From the NCBI GenBank assembly GCA_963797635.1, contig CAWCPZ010000009.1, forward strand, positions 186,001 to 250,000: 64,000 nucleotides of DNA. Direction: 5' to 3'. Positions 33,477 to 43,185 of the stretch are shown here, piece by piece. The DNA comes from JAOUEA01 sp963797635. GTDB taxonomy: Bacteria; Actinomycetota; UBA4738; HRBIN12. Below the pieces are notes generated by a model, which had not been told where the DNA came from, ran no database searches, and saw only the letters and a list, made by a program, of their open reading frames with translations. Every line of letters starts with the position of its first letter. The stretch's first letter is position 1. The position numbers and the translations under genes were made by a program.

Positions 33477-36302
33477 TTGCACGCACACATGGCCTGGCGC
33501 ACCGATGCTCCGAAGCGAGCCACGATCGCCCTCGTATCACTCGCCCTCGCGCTGCCCCTGCTCATCGCGCGTCCCGCGAGCGCAGCGATCGCCGAGCCCA
33601 ACCAGACGGGTCCTTCGGACGGCACGACGCTGTCGTTCCCGACCGAGCCGCCCTTGTTCCAGTGGGACGCGGTGGCGGGAGCCACCAGCTACCGGATCGA
33701 GATCGACGACGCGTCGGACTTCATCGGCGCCACCACCGCGACCACGGTCAACACGGCCTACACCCTCACCGAGCCCCAGACGATCGGGCAGTCCTTCTAC
33801 TGGCACGTGCAGGCACTGTCGTCGACCGGCGGAGCCTCCTCCTGGTCTCCGACCTGGTCCTACGACATCTCCTGGCCCGGGAGCAGCCCCGACCTGTCGA
33901 CCCCCGCCGATGGCTCCACCGTCGAGGACGTCCTGTTCTCCTGGGATCCCGTCGCCGGTGCCTCGACCTATCAGCTGCAGGTCAGCCCGAACGCCGACTG
34001 GGCCAACAACGTCGACGTCGACGTCATCGTGAAGGGGACGTCCTACGCGAAGCCCGTCACGCTGGACAACGCGTCGTACTTCTGGCGCGTCCGGGCGCGC
34101 GATGCCGCCTCCACGCCGAACCTGGGCGCATGGTCGCAGGAATGGCAGTTCACCCGTTCCTGGACCGACACGCCGACGCCGGTGACGCCGGCCGACACGG
34201 TCGCCAACTCGGTGACGACGCCGACGTTCTCCTGGACGCCGATCGAGCACGCCTCGACCTACGAGCTCCAACTCGGCGACGACGTGAACTTCTCCCCCAG
34301 CACCTACTCCTCATGCTTCACGAACCACACCGAGCTGACCTACTACGAGGTCGTCTCGAGTACGGGCCCCGGCCCCGCCGGTTCGTGCAACGGCTCGGAG
34401 TTCGAGACCGCCCCGGGCAGCGTGTCGTACTGGCGCGTGCGCGGCGTGGACAACACGGGCGGCGTCGTCGCGCCGTGGTCGGACGTCTCGCGGTTCCTGT
34501 TCCGGGGTGACACCGACGACACCCCGGTGCTCGTGTCGCCCGCCGACGGCGCCACGGTGGAGAACCCGGTCCTGGTCTGGGACTCGGTGCCCGGCATCGG
34601 CAAGTACAAGGTGACGATCGACAAGCCCGGTGGCGGGACGGCGACCGTGACCACGGCGGCGACGTCGTGGACGCCGATCTCCGAACTGTCGAACTCGCTG
34701 CCCGACGGCCCGTTCACCTGGCGCGTCCAGACCGTGGACTCCTACGGTGGGCTCAGCATCATCGGCGACGAGCGCACGTTCGACCTCGACCCCGCGACCA
34801 CCGCGGGCTCGGTCTCGTTGCTCACGCCGGCGGACGGTGCCGGTGACGTGGTGATGCCGTCGATGACATGGACGCCACTGACGGGCGCGGAGTACTACGA
34901 GGTGTGGTACTCGGTGGCCGGCTCCGGCGTCGAGCAGAAACTGAGCGGTACGGCGGAGCTCCCTTACGGTGGGTTCACCTACGCGGGCGACCCGCTGACC
35001 CCGGGCGACTACACGTGGCGCGTCAAGGCGTTCGACGGCGTGTCGGGGACGCCGATGGCGATCAGCGCCAGCCGGGACTTCTCGGTCGACGTGATCGGCA
35101 CGGCCTCCTACGTGGGCCCGTGCTCCTCGGCGCTGACGCCGTGCACCGTGAAGGACACCCCCACGCTGGAGTGGGACGAGGAACCCGGCGCCGGCCTGTA
35201 CCTCGTGTACGTGGCGCAGGACGCGAACTTCACGAACGTCGTGAAGACCTACCGCACGCAGTACACGACGCTGACGCCGCGCGAGTCACTCTTGGACAAC
35301 CAGGCCGGCAACGCCTACTACTGGTTCGTCCGGCCCTGCGTCACGGCGAACCGTTGCGGCAAGTTCGACGCCACCGTGTTCGACGAGGCGTTCGCCTTCC
35401 GCAAGTTGTCGAAGGCGGTCGAGCTCGACAGCCCCGCCGACGGCTCGAGCGTGGCCGATCTGGTGACGTTCACCTGGGACGACTTCCTGGCCACGAACCT
35501 GGCCGACGTCGACGCACCGACGCAGGAAGCCCGCCAGTACCGGATCCAGGTGTCCACCGTGAACGACTTCGCGACCCTGCTCGACGACAAGACCGTCGAT
35601 CAGACCAGCTACACGCCGTACGACAAGACCTATCCGGAGGGCACGCTCTACTGGCGGGTGCAGGCGATCGACGGCAGCGGCAACGCGCTGACGCGGAGCC
35701 TCGTGTGGTCGGTCGTCAAGTCCTCCCCGAAGATCTCGCTGCAGGCGCCGGGCGCCGACGTGGAACTGGTCGGCAACCTGCCGTACTTCACGTGGACGCC
35801 GCAGGACTACGCCGCGAAGTACGAACTGGAGGTCTACGAGAACGGCGACCTCGCCTTCTCGCCGGCGAACAAGGTGCTGAGCCAGACCACCAAGATGTCG
35901 GCCTGGGCGCCCACGAAGGCCCTGGAACCCGGGGTGTTCGCGTGGCGGATCCGCCGCCTGGACGCCGACGGCAAGCAGGGCCCGTGGTCGAACGGTCGGA
36001 AGTTCACGCTGTCGAAGGCCGACACCACGACGACCGTCGGCGTGACGAAGACGGCGTCGAAGCTGAAGGCGTCGGGTACGCTCACGCCGCCGCTCGAGGG
36101 CTCGGAGATCTCGCTGGTGCTCTCGCGCAAGCAGAGCGGCAAGTGGGTGAAGGTGGCGGAGAAGGAGCCGTCGGTCAAGGCCGGCGGCGGCTTCAACACC
36201 TCGTTCGCCCGGCCGAAGTCCGGCTCGTGCAAGGTGGTGGCGAAGTTCGCCGGCACCGGGCTGTATGCGGCCAGCAAGGACACGACGCAGTTCCCCTGCT
36301 GA
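33477..36302 (+). CDS. Large secreted protein with eight FN3-like repeats
   Basis: A 941-aa exported protein. AGGAGG at 33464-33469 lies 7 nt before TTG 33477, so TTG is the likely start; the ATG at 33489 is too distant. A signal peptide (IALVSLALALPLLIARPASA) is followed by eight roughly 100-residue FN3/Ig-like repeats, each with a W-x-P/A core such as LFQWDAVAGATSYRIEID, LFSWDPVAGASTYQLQVS and YFTWTPQDYAAKYELEVY, and closing strands such as YFWRVRARD. A final Ig-like domain (SEISLVLSRKQSGKWVKVAE) ends in FPC. No cell-wall anchor motif is seen. A surface or matrix role is likely. Confidence 0.85.
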   Translation: MHAHMAWRTDAPKRATIALVSLALALPLLIARPASAAIAEPNQTGPSDGTTLSFPTEPPLFQWDAVAGATSYRIEIDDASDFIGATTATTVNTAYTLTEPQTIGQSFYWHVQALSSTGGASSWSPTWSYDISWPGSSPDLSTPADGSTVEDVLFSWDPVAGASTYQLQVSPNADWANNVDVDVIVKGTSYAKPVTLDNASYFWRVRARDAASTPNLGAWSQEWQFTRSWTDTPTPVTPADTVANSVTTPTFSWTPIEHASTYELQLGDDVNFSPSTYSSCFTNHTELTYYEVVSSTGPGPAGSCNGSEFETAPGSVSYWRVRGVDNTGGVVAPWSDVSRFLFRGDTDDTPVLVSPADGATVENPVLVWDSVPGIGKYKVTIDKPGGGTATVTTAATSWTPISELSNSLPDGPFTWRVQTVDSYGGLSIIGDERTFDLDPATTAGSVSLLTPADGAGDVVMPSMTWTPLTGAEYYEVWYSVAGSGVEQKLSGTAELPYGGFTYAGDPLTPGDYTWRVKAFDGVSGTPMAISASRDFSVDVIGTASYVGPCSSALTPCTVKDTPTLEWDEEPGAGLYLVYVAQDANFTNVVKTYRTQYTTLTPRESLLDNQAGNAYYWFVRPCVTANRCGKFDATVFDEAFAFRKLSKAVELDSPADGSSVADLVTFTWDDFLATNLADVDAPTQEARQYRIQVSTVNDFATLLDDKTVDQTSYTPYDKTYPEGTLYWRVQAIDGSGNALTRSLVWSVVKSSPKISLQAPGADVELVGNLPYFTWTPQDYAAKYELEVYENGDLAFSPANKVLSQTTKMSAWAPTKALEPGVFAWRIRRLDADGKQGPWSNGRKFTLSKADTTTTVGVTKTASKLKASGTLTPPLEGSEISLVLSRKQSGKWVKVAEKEPSVKAGGGFNTSFARPKSGSCKVVAKFAGTGLYAASKDTTQFPC

Positions 36303-36353
36303 TCGACGACCGGCTTCGGGGCGGCGCGTGATGGAGCGCAGGAGGTGCGCGGC

Positions 36354-36890
36354 GTGAAACGCATGGGCTCGCTGGTGACGCTCGCGGTGCTGGTGCTCGC
36401 CCTGTTCCCAGGGATCGCCCGGGCAGGGGTGCCCGATGCCGACGACACCGACGGTCCGTTCGACCTTCGTCAGGTCGATGTCAGGCCCAAAGGCCAGGAC
36501 CGATTGATGCTCACCGTGCGGTTCTGGCCGGGGTTCACGTCATCGGCCCTGCGATACGGCAGCACCTTGGACCCGGACCGCCGGGTCTACGCCGTGATCC
36601 AGGGCGCGCCCGACGGCGACTTCACCAACGGCGCCTACCAGCACGACGGATACTTCTTCCGTCGTGCGGGAGCGATCTGGTTCCGCAACGGAGAGTTCGC
36701 CTCATCGCCGTGCTGTTGGACGAGCAAGGTGACGCGCGTCGATCCGACCACCCTGCGTGTCCGGTTCATCCCGTGGTGGGTCCGGCTCGAAGAGGCGGAC
36801 AACGACATCCCACTGAGGGTGCGCGTCGCCACGACGTGGTGCGCCGACGGGTCGTGCGTCCGGGACCACTCGAGGTGGGCCTACTCCTGA
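36354..36890 (+). CDS. Small secreted hypothetical protein
   Basis: A 178-aa protein with a signal peptide (MGSLVTLAVLVLALFPGIAR) and an acidic mature start (PDADDTDGPFDLRQVDV). The rest alternates strands (MLTVRFWPGF, VYAVIQGAPDG, LRVRVATTWCADGSC) and holds two Cys pairs (PCCW and CADGSC). AGGAGG at 36340-36345, 8 nt before GTG 36354, decides the start over the GTG at 36345. It follows the large FN3-repeat gene by about 50 bp and is probably in the same transcript. No family recognised. Confidence 0.65.
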   Translation: MKRMGSLVTLAVLVLALFPGIARAGVPDADDTDGPFDLRQVDVRPKGQDRLMLTVRFWPGFTSSALRYGSTLDPDRRVYAVIQGAPDGDFTNGAYQHDGYFFRRAGAIWFRNGEFASSPCCWTSKVTRVDPTTLRVRFIPWWVRLEEADNDIPLRVRVATTWCADGSCVRDHSRWAYS

Positions 36891-36943
36891 GCCCTCGGCT
36901 CCTGCCGCGTCCAGGGTGCTACCGACGAGCCTCAGACGCGGTT

Positions 36944-37883
36944 CAGCAGACCGCCTTGATCGCGTCGGTCCCCGACCAGAGCGCACCGCCGGCCAGCGTG
37001 CCGCCGATCGTCACCGACGTCGACGAGCACGTCAGCCCGGTCTGGCTGGGCCGGAAGAAGTAGAGACGATCCTTGCGACCGTCCCGGTGAGGTCGGCCGG
37101 CTTGCTCAGCACCGAGAACACGCCACTCACCACCGGTGAGGCGTTGCCGACCTTGGCCGTGGCGATCTTCGTGACGTCCAACGTCGCGCTCCCCTTCACC
37201 AGGATGACGAGCGTCGGGCTGGTGGACGAGATCTTCACCGGGTTCTTCGACAGGCCGGGCTGGGCGTCGATCGAGGCGACCACGTTCGTGGGGGCGTCGT
37301 GCACGCCACCACGTTCAACACCCGGAGCGCGGCGCCACTCAATGGCTTGATCCCCAGGGTGGAGCCGACCGGCGCCGCAGGGCTGATGGTCTGGTCGAAG
37401 GCGACCTGCGAGTAGATGTAGAGGAACTGCGTGGGGTCGAAGTCTTCCGGCTGTGCCAGCGGCCCACCGGGGATGATCACGCGAGGGGCCGTCTCGAAGG
37501 CTAGGACCCGCGGCGCGGACTCGATCACGTTCCCGTTGCCGTCGAACTTGACGTAGGAACCGACGCCCGTGTTCGGATCCTCGAGGAACTGGAAGTCGGA
37601 CGGAGTGCTCCCCGCCGGGAACTGGAACACCTCGTACTTCACGGTGCGGGTCACCGTATCGATGACCGCCTGGTCGGTCGTGTCGAGGTCCCCGGTACTG
37701 GTGCCGAAGCCCGCGAGCCCGGAGATGCGGTTCCCACAGGTGTTGAACTCGTCGCCGTTCACCACGTCGGTCTGCGTGACGTCGGCGCCGTTGTGGCGTC
37801 GTGAACTTCGCCGAGGCCGAAGGGGCCAAGCCGATGGTCAATGCCACCACGGCGATCGCGACGGTGATCCTGGCTCGAGACAT
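36944..37883 (-). CDS. Secreted protein with C-terminal Cys motif (three frameshifts)
   Basis: About 310 aa joined from three frames. The ATG at 37883 starts a signal peptide (ITVAIAVVALTIGLAPSASA). The mature part reads GADVTQTDVVNGDEFNTCGN, TVKYEVFQFPAGSTPSDF and TLGIKPLSGAALRVLNVVAC, shifts near 37300 to KISSTSPTLVILVKGSATLD, and shifts again near 37070 to DGRKDRLYFFRPSQTGLTCS. The end ...ALWSGTDAIKAVC stops at 36944. The C-terminal DGRxDR...C...GTD pattern is known to me from secreted actinobacterial proteins with VCBS/thrombospondin-3-like ends. Function unknown. Confidence 0.6.
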
Positions 37884-37984
37884 GACGGTCCTCCGTTCGT
37901 TCGGGGGCGGAGTGGTCAGATCGCGAAGTCTATCCTGAGCGTCATGACCTCGTCTCCTGGCCACCGCACGGGGAGACGCCGCCG

Positions 37985-40900
37985 GTGATCGGGACGGATC
38001 CCGCCAGGGCGCTGGTCCCGACCGGGATGTTCCGGGCCGCGGATCTCCACGAGGTCGCCCCGGGCGCGATGGGTCGGTTCGGGGGTGCGGCGCTCTTCCT
38101 CGACGTCAGTGGGTTCACCACGCTCAGCGAGCGGCTGGGACGACTGGGCACATCGGGCACCGAGGAGCTCGTCCGGATCCTCAACGGCTTCTTCGAGCCG
38201 GCGATCGACACGATCGGTGCGTCCGGGGGCGAGGTCGTCGCGTTCGGGGGGGATGCGATCACCGCCGTGTGGGCCGGCGGATCGGCCTTCGACGACGCCT
38301 CGGCGTGCGCACGAGCGCTGGCCCGAACCTCCCGGGCGCGGAAGCCACTCACCACCTCGATCGGCGAGTTCGGTTTCGCCGTGCGGATCGGGATCGCCGC
38401 CGGCACGGTGGATGTGACCGTGGGCGGAGGACCCGACCGGCTGCTGGTCCTGACGCAAGGGGACGCCATCGACGGAGCCGTGGCGGCCGAAGGCGAAGCC
38501 GAGCCCGGCGAGGTCGTGACCCGAGCGCCGGCCGCCGGCACGTCGCCGTCCGCCGGCGTTGCCTCGATCGAGCACGCCGCCGGCTCGGTCGACTTCGGGC
38601 GCTTCGCCCATCCGGTGACCGTGGAGCGGATCCGGCGCGGCGACACCACCTTGATCGACGGTCATCGTCGGGTGACGACGCTCTTCGCCCAGGTGCCGTT
38701 CGCCGCCGGCGATGCCGCGACCCGCGCGGCCGTACCGGAGGTGCTCCGGGAGATCGTCGACGTGGCCTCGACCCTGGGCGGGGAGACGATCCAGATCACC
38801 GGCGGCGACAAGGGGACGGTGGCGCTGCTGACCTTCGGTGCTCCGACGTCGAGTCCCGACGACGGCTGCCGCGCGGTGGCGGCAGCGTCGCGTCTGACAC
38901 GGTCGCTGCCCGGATCGTCGATCGGTGTCGGTACCGGCACGGTGTTCGCGGGGCTGCTCGGCGGACCATCACGAAGCGTGTACACGGTGATCGGCGATGC
39001 CGTGAACCTGGCGGCACGGCTGATGCAGCGCGCCGACCCGGACGCCGTGCTCGTCGATGAGGCCACCGCCGAGGCGGCCGGCACGATGTTCGACTTCGAC
39101 GACCGGCGCACGGTGCGGGTGAAAGGCAAGGATGAGGGTGTCGGCGTGCGTCGGCTGGTGGGCCAACGACACCGGCCCTGGCCCACGAACCGGCTCGCGA
39201 CCGATGGACCGATGCTGGCGCGCACGGACGAGCTCGCCGACGCGGAGCGAGCGTTGGACCCCGGTGTCCCCGGTCTCCGCAGGGTGGTGATCCGGGGGGC
39301 GGCCGGTATCGGCAAGTCACGGCTGACGCGAGCCGTGGCCGAACGCGCGACGGCCCGTGGATGGCACGTCGTCGGGGGTGGGTTCGCCGGGCTCGGTGAC
39401 GCCACGCCGTACTCGGGGTGGCAGCCGGTGATGCGGTCGATCATGCACGCCGACGAGGACGTGGCGGCGGGCCTGGCGTCGCTGGTGCCCGGCGCCGGCG
39501 ACCTCGCGCCGCTCCTCGGCCCCTTCATCGGACGCCGGCTCGAGGAGACGCCGCGGTCGGCGACCATCAGCGGCGAGGTGCGCAACGAGGTGGCCGAGGA
39601 CCTGGCCGCCCGCGCGATCCAGGCCTCGGCGCGCGAACGCCCGCTGGTGATCGAGCTCGAGGATTGGCACTGGGCGGACCGCTCGTCCGCGCGACTGCTC
39701 GACCTCCTGACGGACCGTCCCAGCGATGCGCCGATCGCGATCGTGGTGACCCAGCGCCTGCCGTCGGACGGCCCGCCGTTCCCGGCGCGCGAGGACGACA
39801 TCGTGATCGACCTCGGCGAACTCGACGACGACGAGGCTCGCGAGGTCGCGGCCACGGTGGCTGCGCGCACGGATCGGGACATCGACGATGCACGGCTCGC
39901 TCGCATCGTCGAACGTGCCGCCGGCAACCCGCTGATGATCGAGGCGATGATCGATCTCGGCGACGACGCCCTGCTCACGACCGGTCTCGCCCCACTCCTG
40001 CAGGCCCGGCTCGACGGCCTGCCCGACGAGGACCTGCGGCCGTTGATCTGGGCGAGCGCGTTCGGCCGGCCCATCGTGGTCGATGAACTCGACGCGGCGA
40101 TGGGTCGAGGCGACGAGTCGGAACCCGAGTTGCCTGCCAGGCTCGAGGACCTCGTGCACCAGGGATTGCTCGCCGTGCAGACGCAGGACGGGAACTCCCT
40201 CGGGTTCCGCCACGCGTCCGTTCGCGAGGCGGCCTACGAACGCCTCAGCCACGGATCGCGGCGCATGGTGCACGGCAGCATCGGTCGAACGCTCGAGCGA
40301 CGCGATGCACAGCCCGTGGAGATCGCTCGTCACTTCGCGCTGACCGACGATCTCGACCGGCAGCGAACCTGGTATCCCGCGGCCGGCGTGCAGTCGAGCG
40401 CGGCGTGGGCGGTCGAGGACGCCATCATCTGGTTCGACCGAGCACGGGACATCGGCGATCGGTCCGAGGAGGTCCGCATCGGCCTCGCCTCGATGCTCAT
40501 GGTGCAGGGCGACCTCGGCCGGGTGGGGGTCCTCGTCGAGGAACCTTGCACCGATGCCGACCTCGATCGACGCCGAGGGATGCTGGCCGGCGAACGCTCG
40601 CTGATCGGCGGGGCGAGCGAGGAGGCCGTCGAGACGTTGACGCAGGTGCTGGCTCGCACCCGGGGAGCGGGTTCGACGACGGACACGGTGGCCGCCGCCG
40701 AGCTGTTGAGCCGGGCGCTCGTCGAGGTCGGCCGCTTCGACGAGGCAACCGACGTCGCCCGGGCGGCGATCCAAGGGGTCCCGGCGGACGATCACGACAC
40801 CATGGCGCGTGCCATCGGCGCCTTCGGCACGGTGCAGATCCATCGATACGCCCTGCAGAGCGCCGTCGAGGCCCTGCGACGGGCGGTGACCGAAGCGGAA

Positions 40901-41725
40901 CTGGGTGAGGACCGGGTCCGGCTCGTCCATCTCCGGAGCGACCTTGCCACGGCGTGCGCGATGGCGGGCGACGTCGCGCAGGCGTTGGAGGCGATGCTCG
41001 CCGCGCGCGAGGTCGCGGTCGAGATCGGCTACCGCCGGCACCTCGCGCTCAGCGTGAGCAACGAAGCCGAGCTTCGGCTCCTCCTCGGCGATGACCGCGC
41101 GGTCACCACGTTGTCCCTGCGCGGGCTGCACGCGGCGATCTCGCTCGGAGACATCGGGCTGGCGTGCGACAACCTGCTGCGCCTGGGCGCCGACCCCGAC
41201 CTGGATCCGGCGGACCGGCGCGCGATCCTGGAGGCCTCGATCCCCATCGAGCTGGCGTTGCATCGGCCGCACACCTTGATCGAGTTCCGGACGGTGGCGG
41301 TCGAGGTGCACGCCCTCCTGGGAGCCTCGATGGACGACGCCGGCGATGTGCTCGCCGAAGCGCGGAGCCTGGGACGCCCAGACCTGGAACTGCGGGTGCT
41401 GTCGGCGCTGGGGTCGAACGCCGACCGTGCCGACCTCGACGATCTGAGCGCTCGCGTGGATGAGGCCGGCGACCGGTTCCTGCTCGACGTCGAGCTGCAC
41501 CGGATCACGGGGAACCGATCGCACGAAGCCGCGCTCCGCGCTCGCGGCCTCGAGCTCTATCGGAAGGCGCCGTACGCCGCCTACCGCGACGCGTTGGCCG
41601 AGCTGGGTGCGACCGATCCACCCACCGATGTCGTCGTTCCGCCGATGGTGACGCAGCCCGATGATCCGGTCTACTCGCGCGCCTCGGTGCTCGAGATCAT
41701 CGGGTCGCTGCGCAAGCCCGGATGA
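37985..41725 (+). CDS. Tandem cyclase-homology / AAA ATPase / TPR signalling protein
   Basis: A 1246-aa cytoplasmic regulator starting at GTG 37985. Residues 1-220 hold a class III cyclase-like domain (LFLDVSGFTTLSERLG with the metal Asp, GGEVVAFGGDAITAVW). Residues 220-385 hold a second one (VTTLFAQVPFAAG, ITGGDKGTVALLTFG, YTVIGDAVNLAARLM). The first keeps the metal residues; the second keeps the transition-state Asn/Arg motif but has Gln in place of the first Asp. So they may form one composite active site. An AAA/NACHT-like ATPase follows (RGAAGIGKSRLTRAV, LVIELEDWHWAD), then TPR-like helices to the end. No HTH. Confidence 0.85.
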   Translation: MIGTDPARALVPTGMFRAADLHEVAPGAMGRFGGAALFLDVSGFTTLSERLGRLGTSGTEELVRILNGFFEPAIDTIGASGGEVVAFGGDAITAVWAGGSAFDDASACARALARTSRARKPLTTSIGEFGFAVRIGIAAGTVDVTVGGGPDRLLVLTQGDAIDGAVAAEGEAEPGEVVTRAPAAGTSPSAGVASIEHAAGSVDFGRFAHPVTVERIRRGDTTLIDGHRRVTTLFAQVPFAAGDAATRAAVPEVLREIVDVASTLGGETIQITGGDKGTVALLTFGAPTSSPDDGCRAVAAASRLTRSLPGSSIGVGTGTVFAGLLGGPSRSVYTVIGDAVNLAARLMQRADPDAVLVDEATAEAAGTMFDFDDRRTVRVKGKDEGVGVRRLVGQRHRPWPTNRLATDGPMLARTDELADAERALDPGVPGLRRVVIRGAAGIGKSRLTRAVAERATARGWHVVGGGFAGLGDATPYSGWQPVMRSIMHADEDVAAGLASLVPGAGDLAPLLGPFIGRRLEETPRSATISGEVRNEVAEDLAARAIQASARERPLVIELEDWHWADRSSARLLDLLTDRPSDAPIAIVVTQRLPSDGPPFPAREDDIVIDLGELDDDEAREVAATVAARTDRDIDDARLARIVERAAGNPLMIEAMIDLGDDALLTTGLAPLLQARLDGLPDEDLRPLIWASAFGRPIVVDELDAAMGRGDESEPELPARLEDLVHQGLLAVQTQDGNSLGFRHASVREAAYERLSHGSRRMVHGSIGRTLERRDAQPVEIARHFALTDDLDRQRTWYPAAGVQSSAAWAVEDAIIWFDRARDIGDRSEEVRIGLASMLMVQGDLGRVGVLVEEPCTDADLDRRRGMLAGERSLIGGASEEAVETLTQVLARTRGAGSTTDTVAAAELLSRALVEVGRFDEATDVARAAIQGVPADDHDTMARAIGAFGTVQIHRYALQSAVEALRRAVTEAELGEDRVRLVHLRSDLATACAMAGDVAQALEAMLAAREVAVEIGYRRHLALSVSNEAELRLLLGDDRAVTTLSLRGLHAAISLGDIGLACDNLLRLGADPDLDPADRRAILEASIPIELALHRPHTLIEFRTVAVEVHALLGASMDDAGDVLAEARSLGRPDLELRVLSALGSNADRADLDDLSARVDEAGDRFLLDVELHRITGNRSHEAALRARGLELYRKAPYAAYRDALAELGATDPPTDVVVPPMVTQPDDPVYSRASVLEIIGSLRKPG

Positions 41726-41768
41726 CGGCCGCGTGCGCGACCACACGCGCTGGGGCTACACCTAGTCC

Positions 41769-43039
41769 TCAGGCACCCAGGAGTCGAAGGGTCGCGAAGT
41801 CGCGGAGCGGGTCCCGGCCCTGCCGACGATGACGACGTCGCCGTCGGGCTGGATCGCGACGTCGTTCGCGATCCGCGCTGCGGCTGGATCCGTGAGCACC
41901 CTGCCGTCGCTGAACGTGTGATCGAGATCCCCGTTCGGTTGGTAGCGCACCACCCATGCTCTCGGCAGGAACGGGCCGCCGGCTGCCGAGACGCCCGCCA
42001 CGACGATGTCGTCGTCGTCCTGGATGACGACCGAGGTCGCCGTATCCGGCCGGTTCGTGACGTTGAAGCTGCGGGTGCCCGCGGTGCTGAAGCTCGGATC
42101 GAGCTGGCCCGACGGATCGAGCTGGATCACCCCCGAGCGCGTGTCGGTGTCGAACCCCCCCACGCCGACCGTGCCCACCACCAGGATCTGACCGTCGTTG
42201 CCGATCGCCACGTCGAAGGCGACGTTGCCGTAGCTCGACGGTCCCTCGATCCGGACGCCGTCGAGATGGAAGGTGTCGTCGAGCTGGCCGCTCTCTTCGT
42301 ATCGCACCTCGGCCCAGCGCTGGCCGGCTCCTCCCGGTTCGAAGCGTGCCGTCCCGACCACCACGATCGCACCGTCGGCCTGGATCGCGACCGCCGCCGC
42401 GACATCCTTCCGCCTGGTGAGGTTCGTGCGGGCGACGCCGTCGGCCGAGAACGAGTCGTCGAGCCGGCCGTCGGTCTCGTACCGAGCGGTGACGAAGGCG
42501 CCGCCCGCATGGCCCACCACGACGATCCGGTCCTCGGCGTCGATCGCGACGTCCATGGCCCCCTCATCGGACCCTGGGAACGAGGTCAGCACGACCCCGT
42601 GATCGCCGAACGAGGGATCGAGCGTGCCGTTCGCTCGGTACCGCACGACGGCGAACCCGCCACCCGGTCCCGTCGACGTGCCGGCCACCACGATCCTGCC
42701 GGTCGATTGCAGCGCGACATCGGAGGCCGTGTCCGGACCCGGGCCGACGTCGGTCCGGACCTTGCCTCCTTGGCCGAACCCGTCGTCCAAGGTTCCGTCG
42801 TCGTCGTAGCGGACGACGCCGAACCGCGGGCCCGCACGTCCCACGACGACGATCGAACCATCGGCTTGCACCGCGAGACCGAACGCCGTGTCCCGGCCGC
42901 GTCGATCCGAGGAGAGGTTGGTGTGCACGACGCCGTCCCCACCGAACGAGGGGTCGAGGTCGCCGGGAGCGGCCAGGGCGCTGGCCTGGGAGCAGCACAA
43001 CGTCACCGCCACGATGCAGCCGATCCGCTTGGCGTTCAT
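41769..43039 (-). CDS. Secreted delta-60 repeat protein (C-terminus frameshifted)
   Basis: About 420 aa. A signal peptide (IGCIVAVTLCCSQASALA) precedes seven delta-60 repeats of about 55 residues, each with a GxLDxSF, VAIQxDGxIVVVG and RY pattern (for example GDLDPSFGGDGVVHTN, ADGSIVVVGRAGPRFGVVRY). These repeats form beta-propeller-like modules in secreted proteins of unknown function. The raw frame ends in an odd SRPFDSWVPED at 41762. A shift near 41810 gives the usual repeat ending RDFATLRLLGA with its stop at 41769. ATG 43039 (MNAKRIG) is preferred over 43060. Confidence 0.8.
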
Positions 43040-43185
43040 CGTCCTCCTGGCGAGGACCATACGCCCGCGACCTGCGTGCCGCTTCGATCGGTGGTGGGCG
43101 CGGTGTGACCCGCGGTGCCTCGCCGGAGGCCGGGCGCTGCAGGTTCGACTCGTACACTCGCTGCTGAGTCCAAGGGGGCGGTCAC

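Noticed and set aside
39317..41746. 809-aa open frame on the minus strand
   Set aside because: Antisense of the cyclase/AAA/TPR gene; no recognisable motif, composition of a shadow frame.
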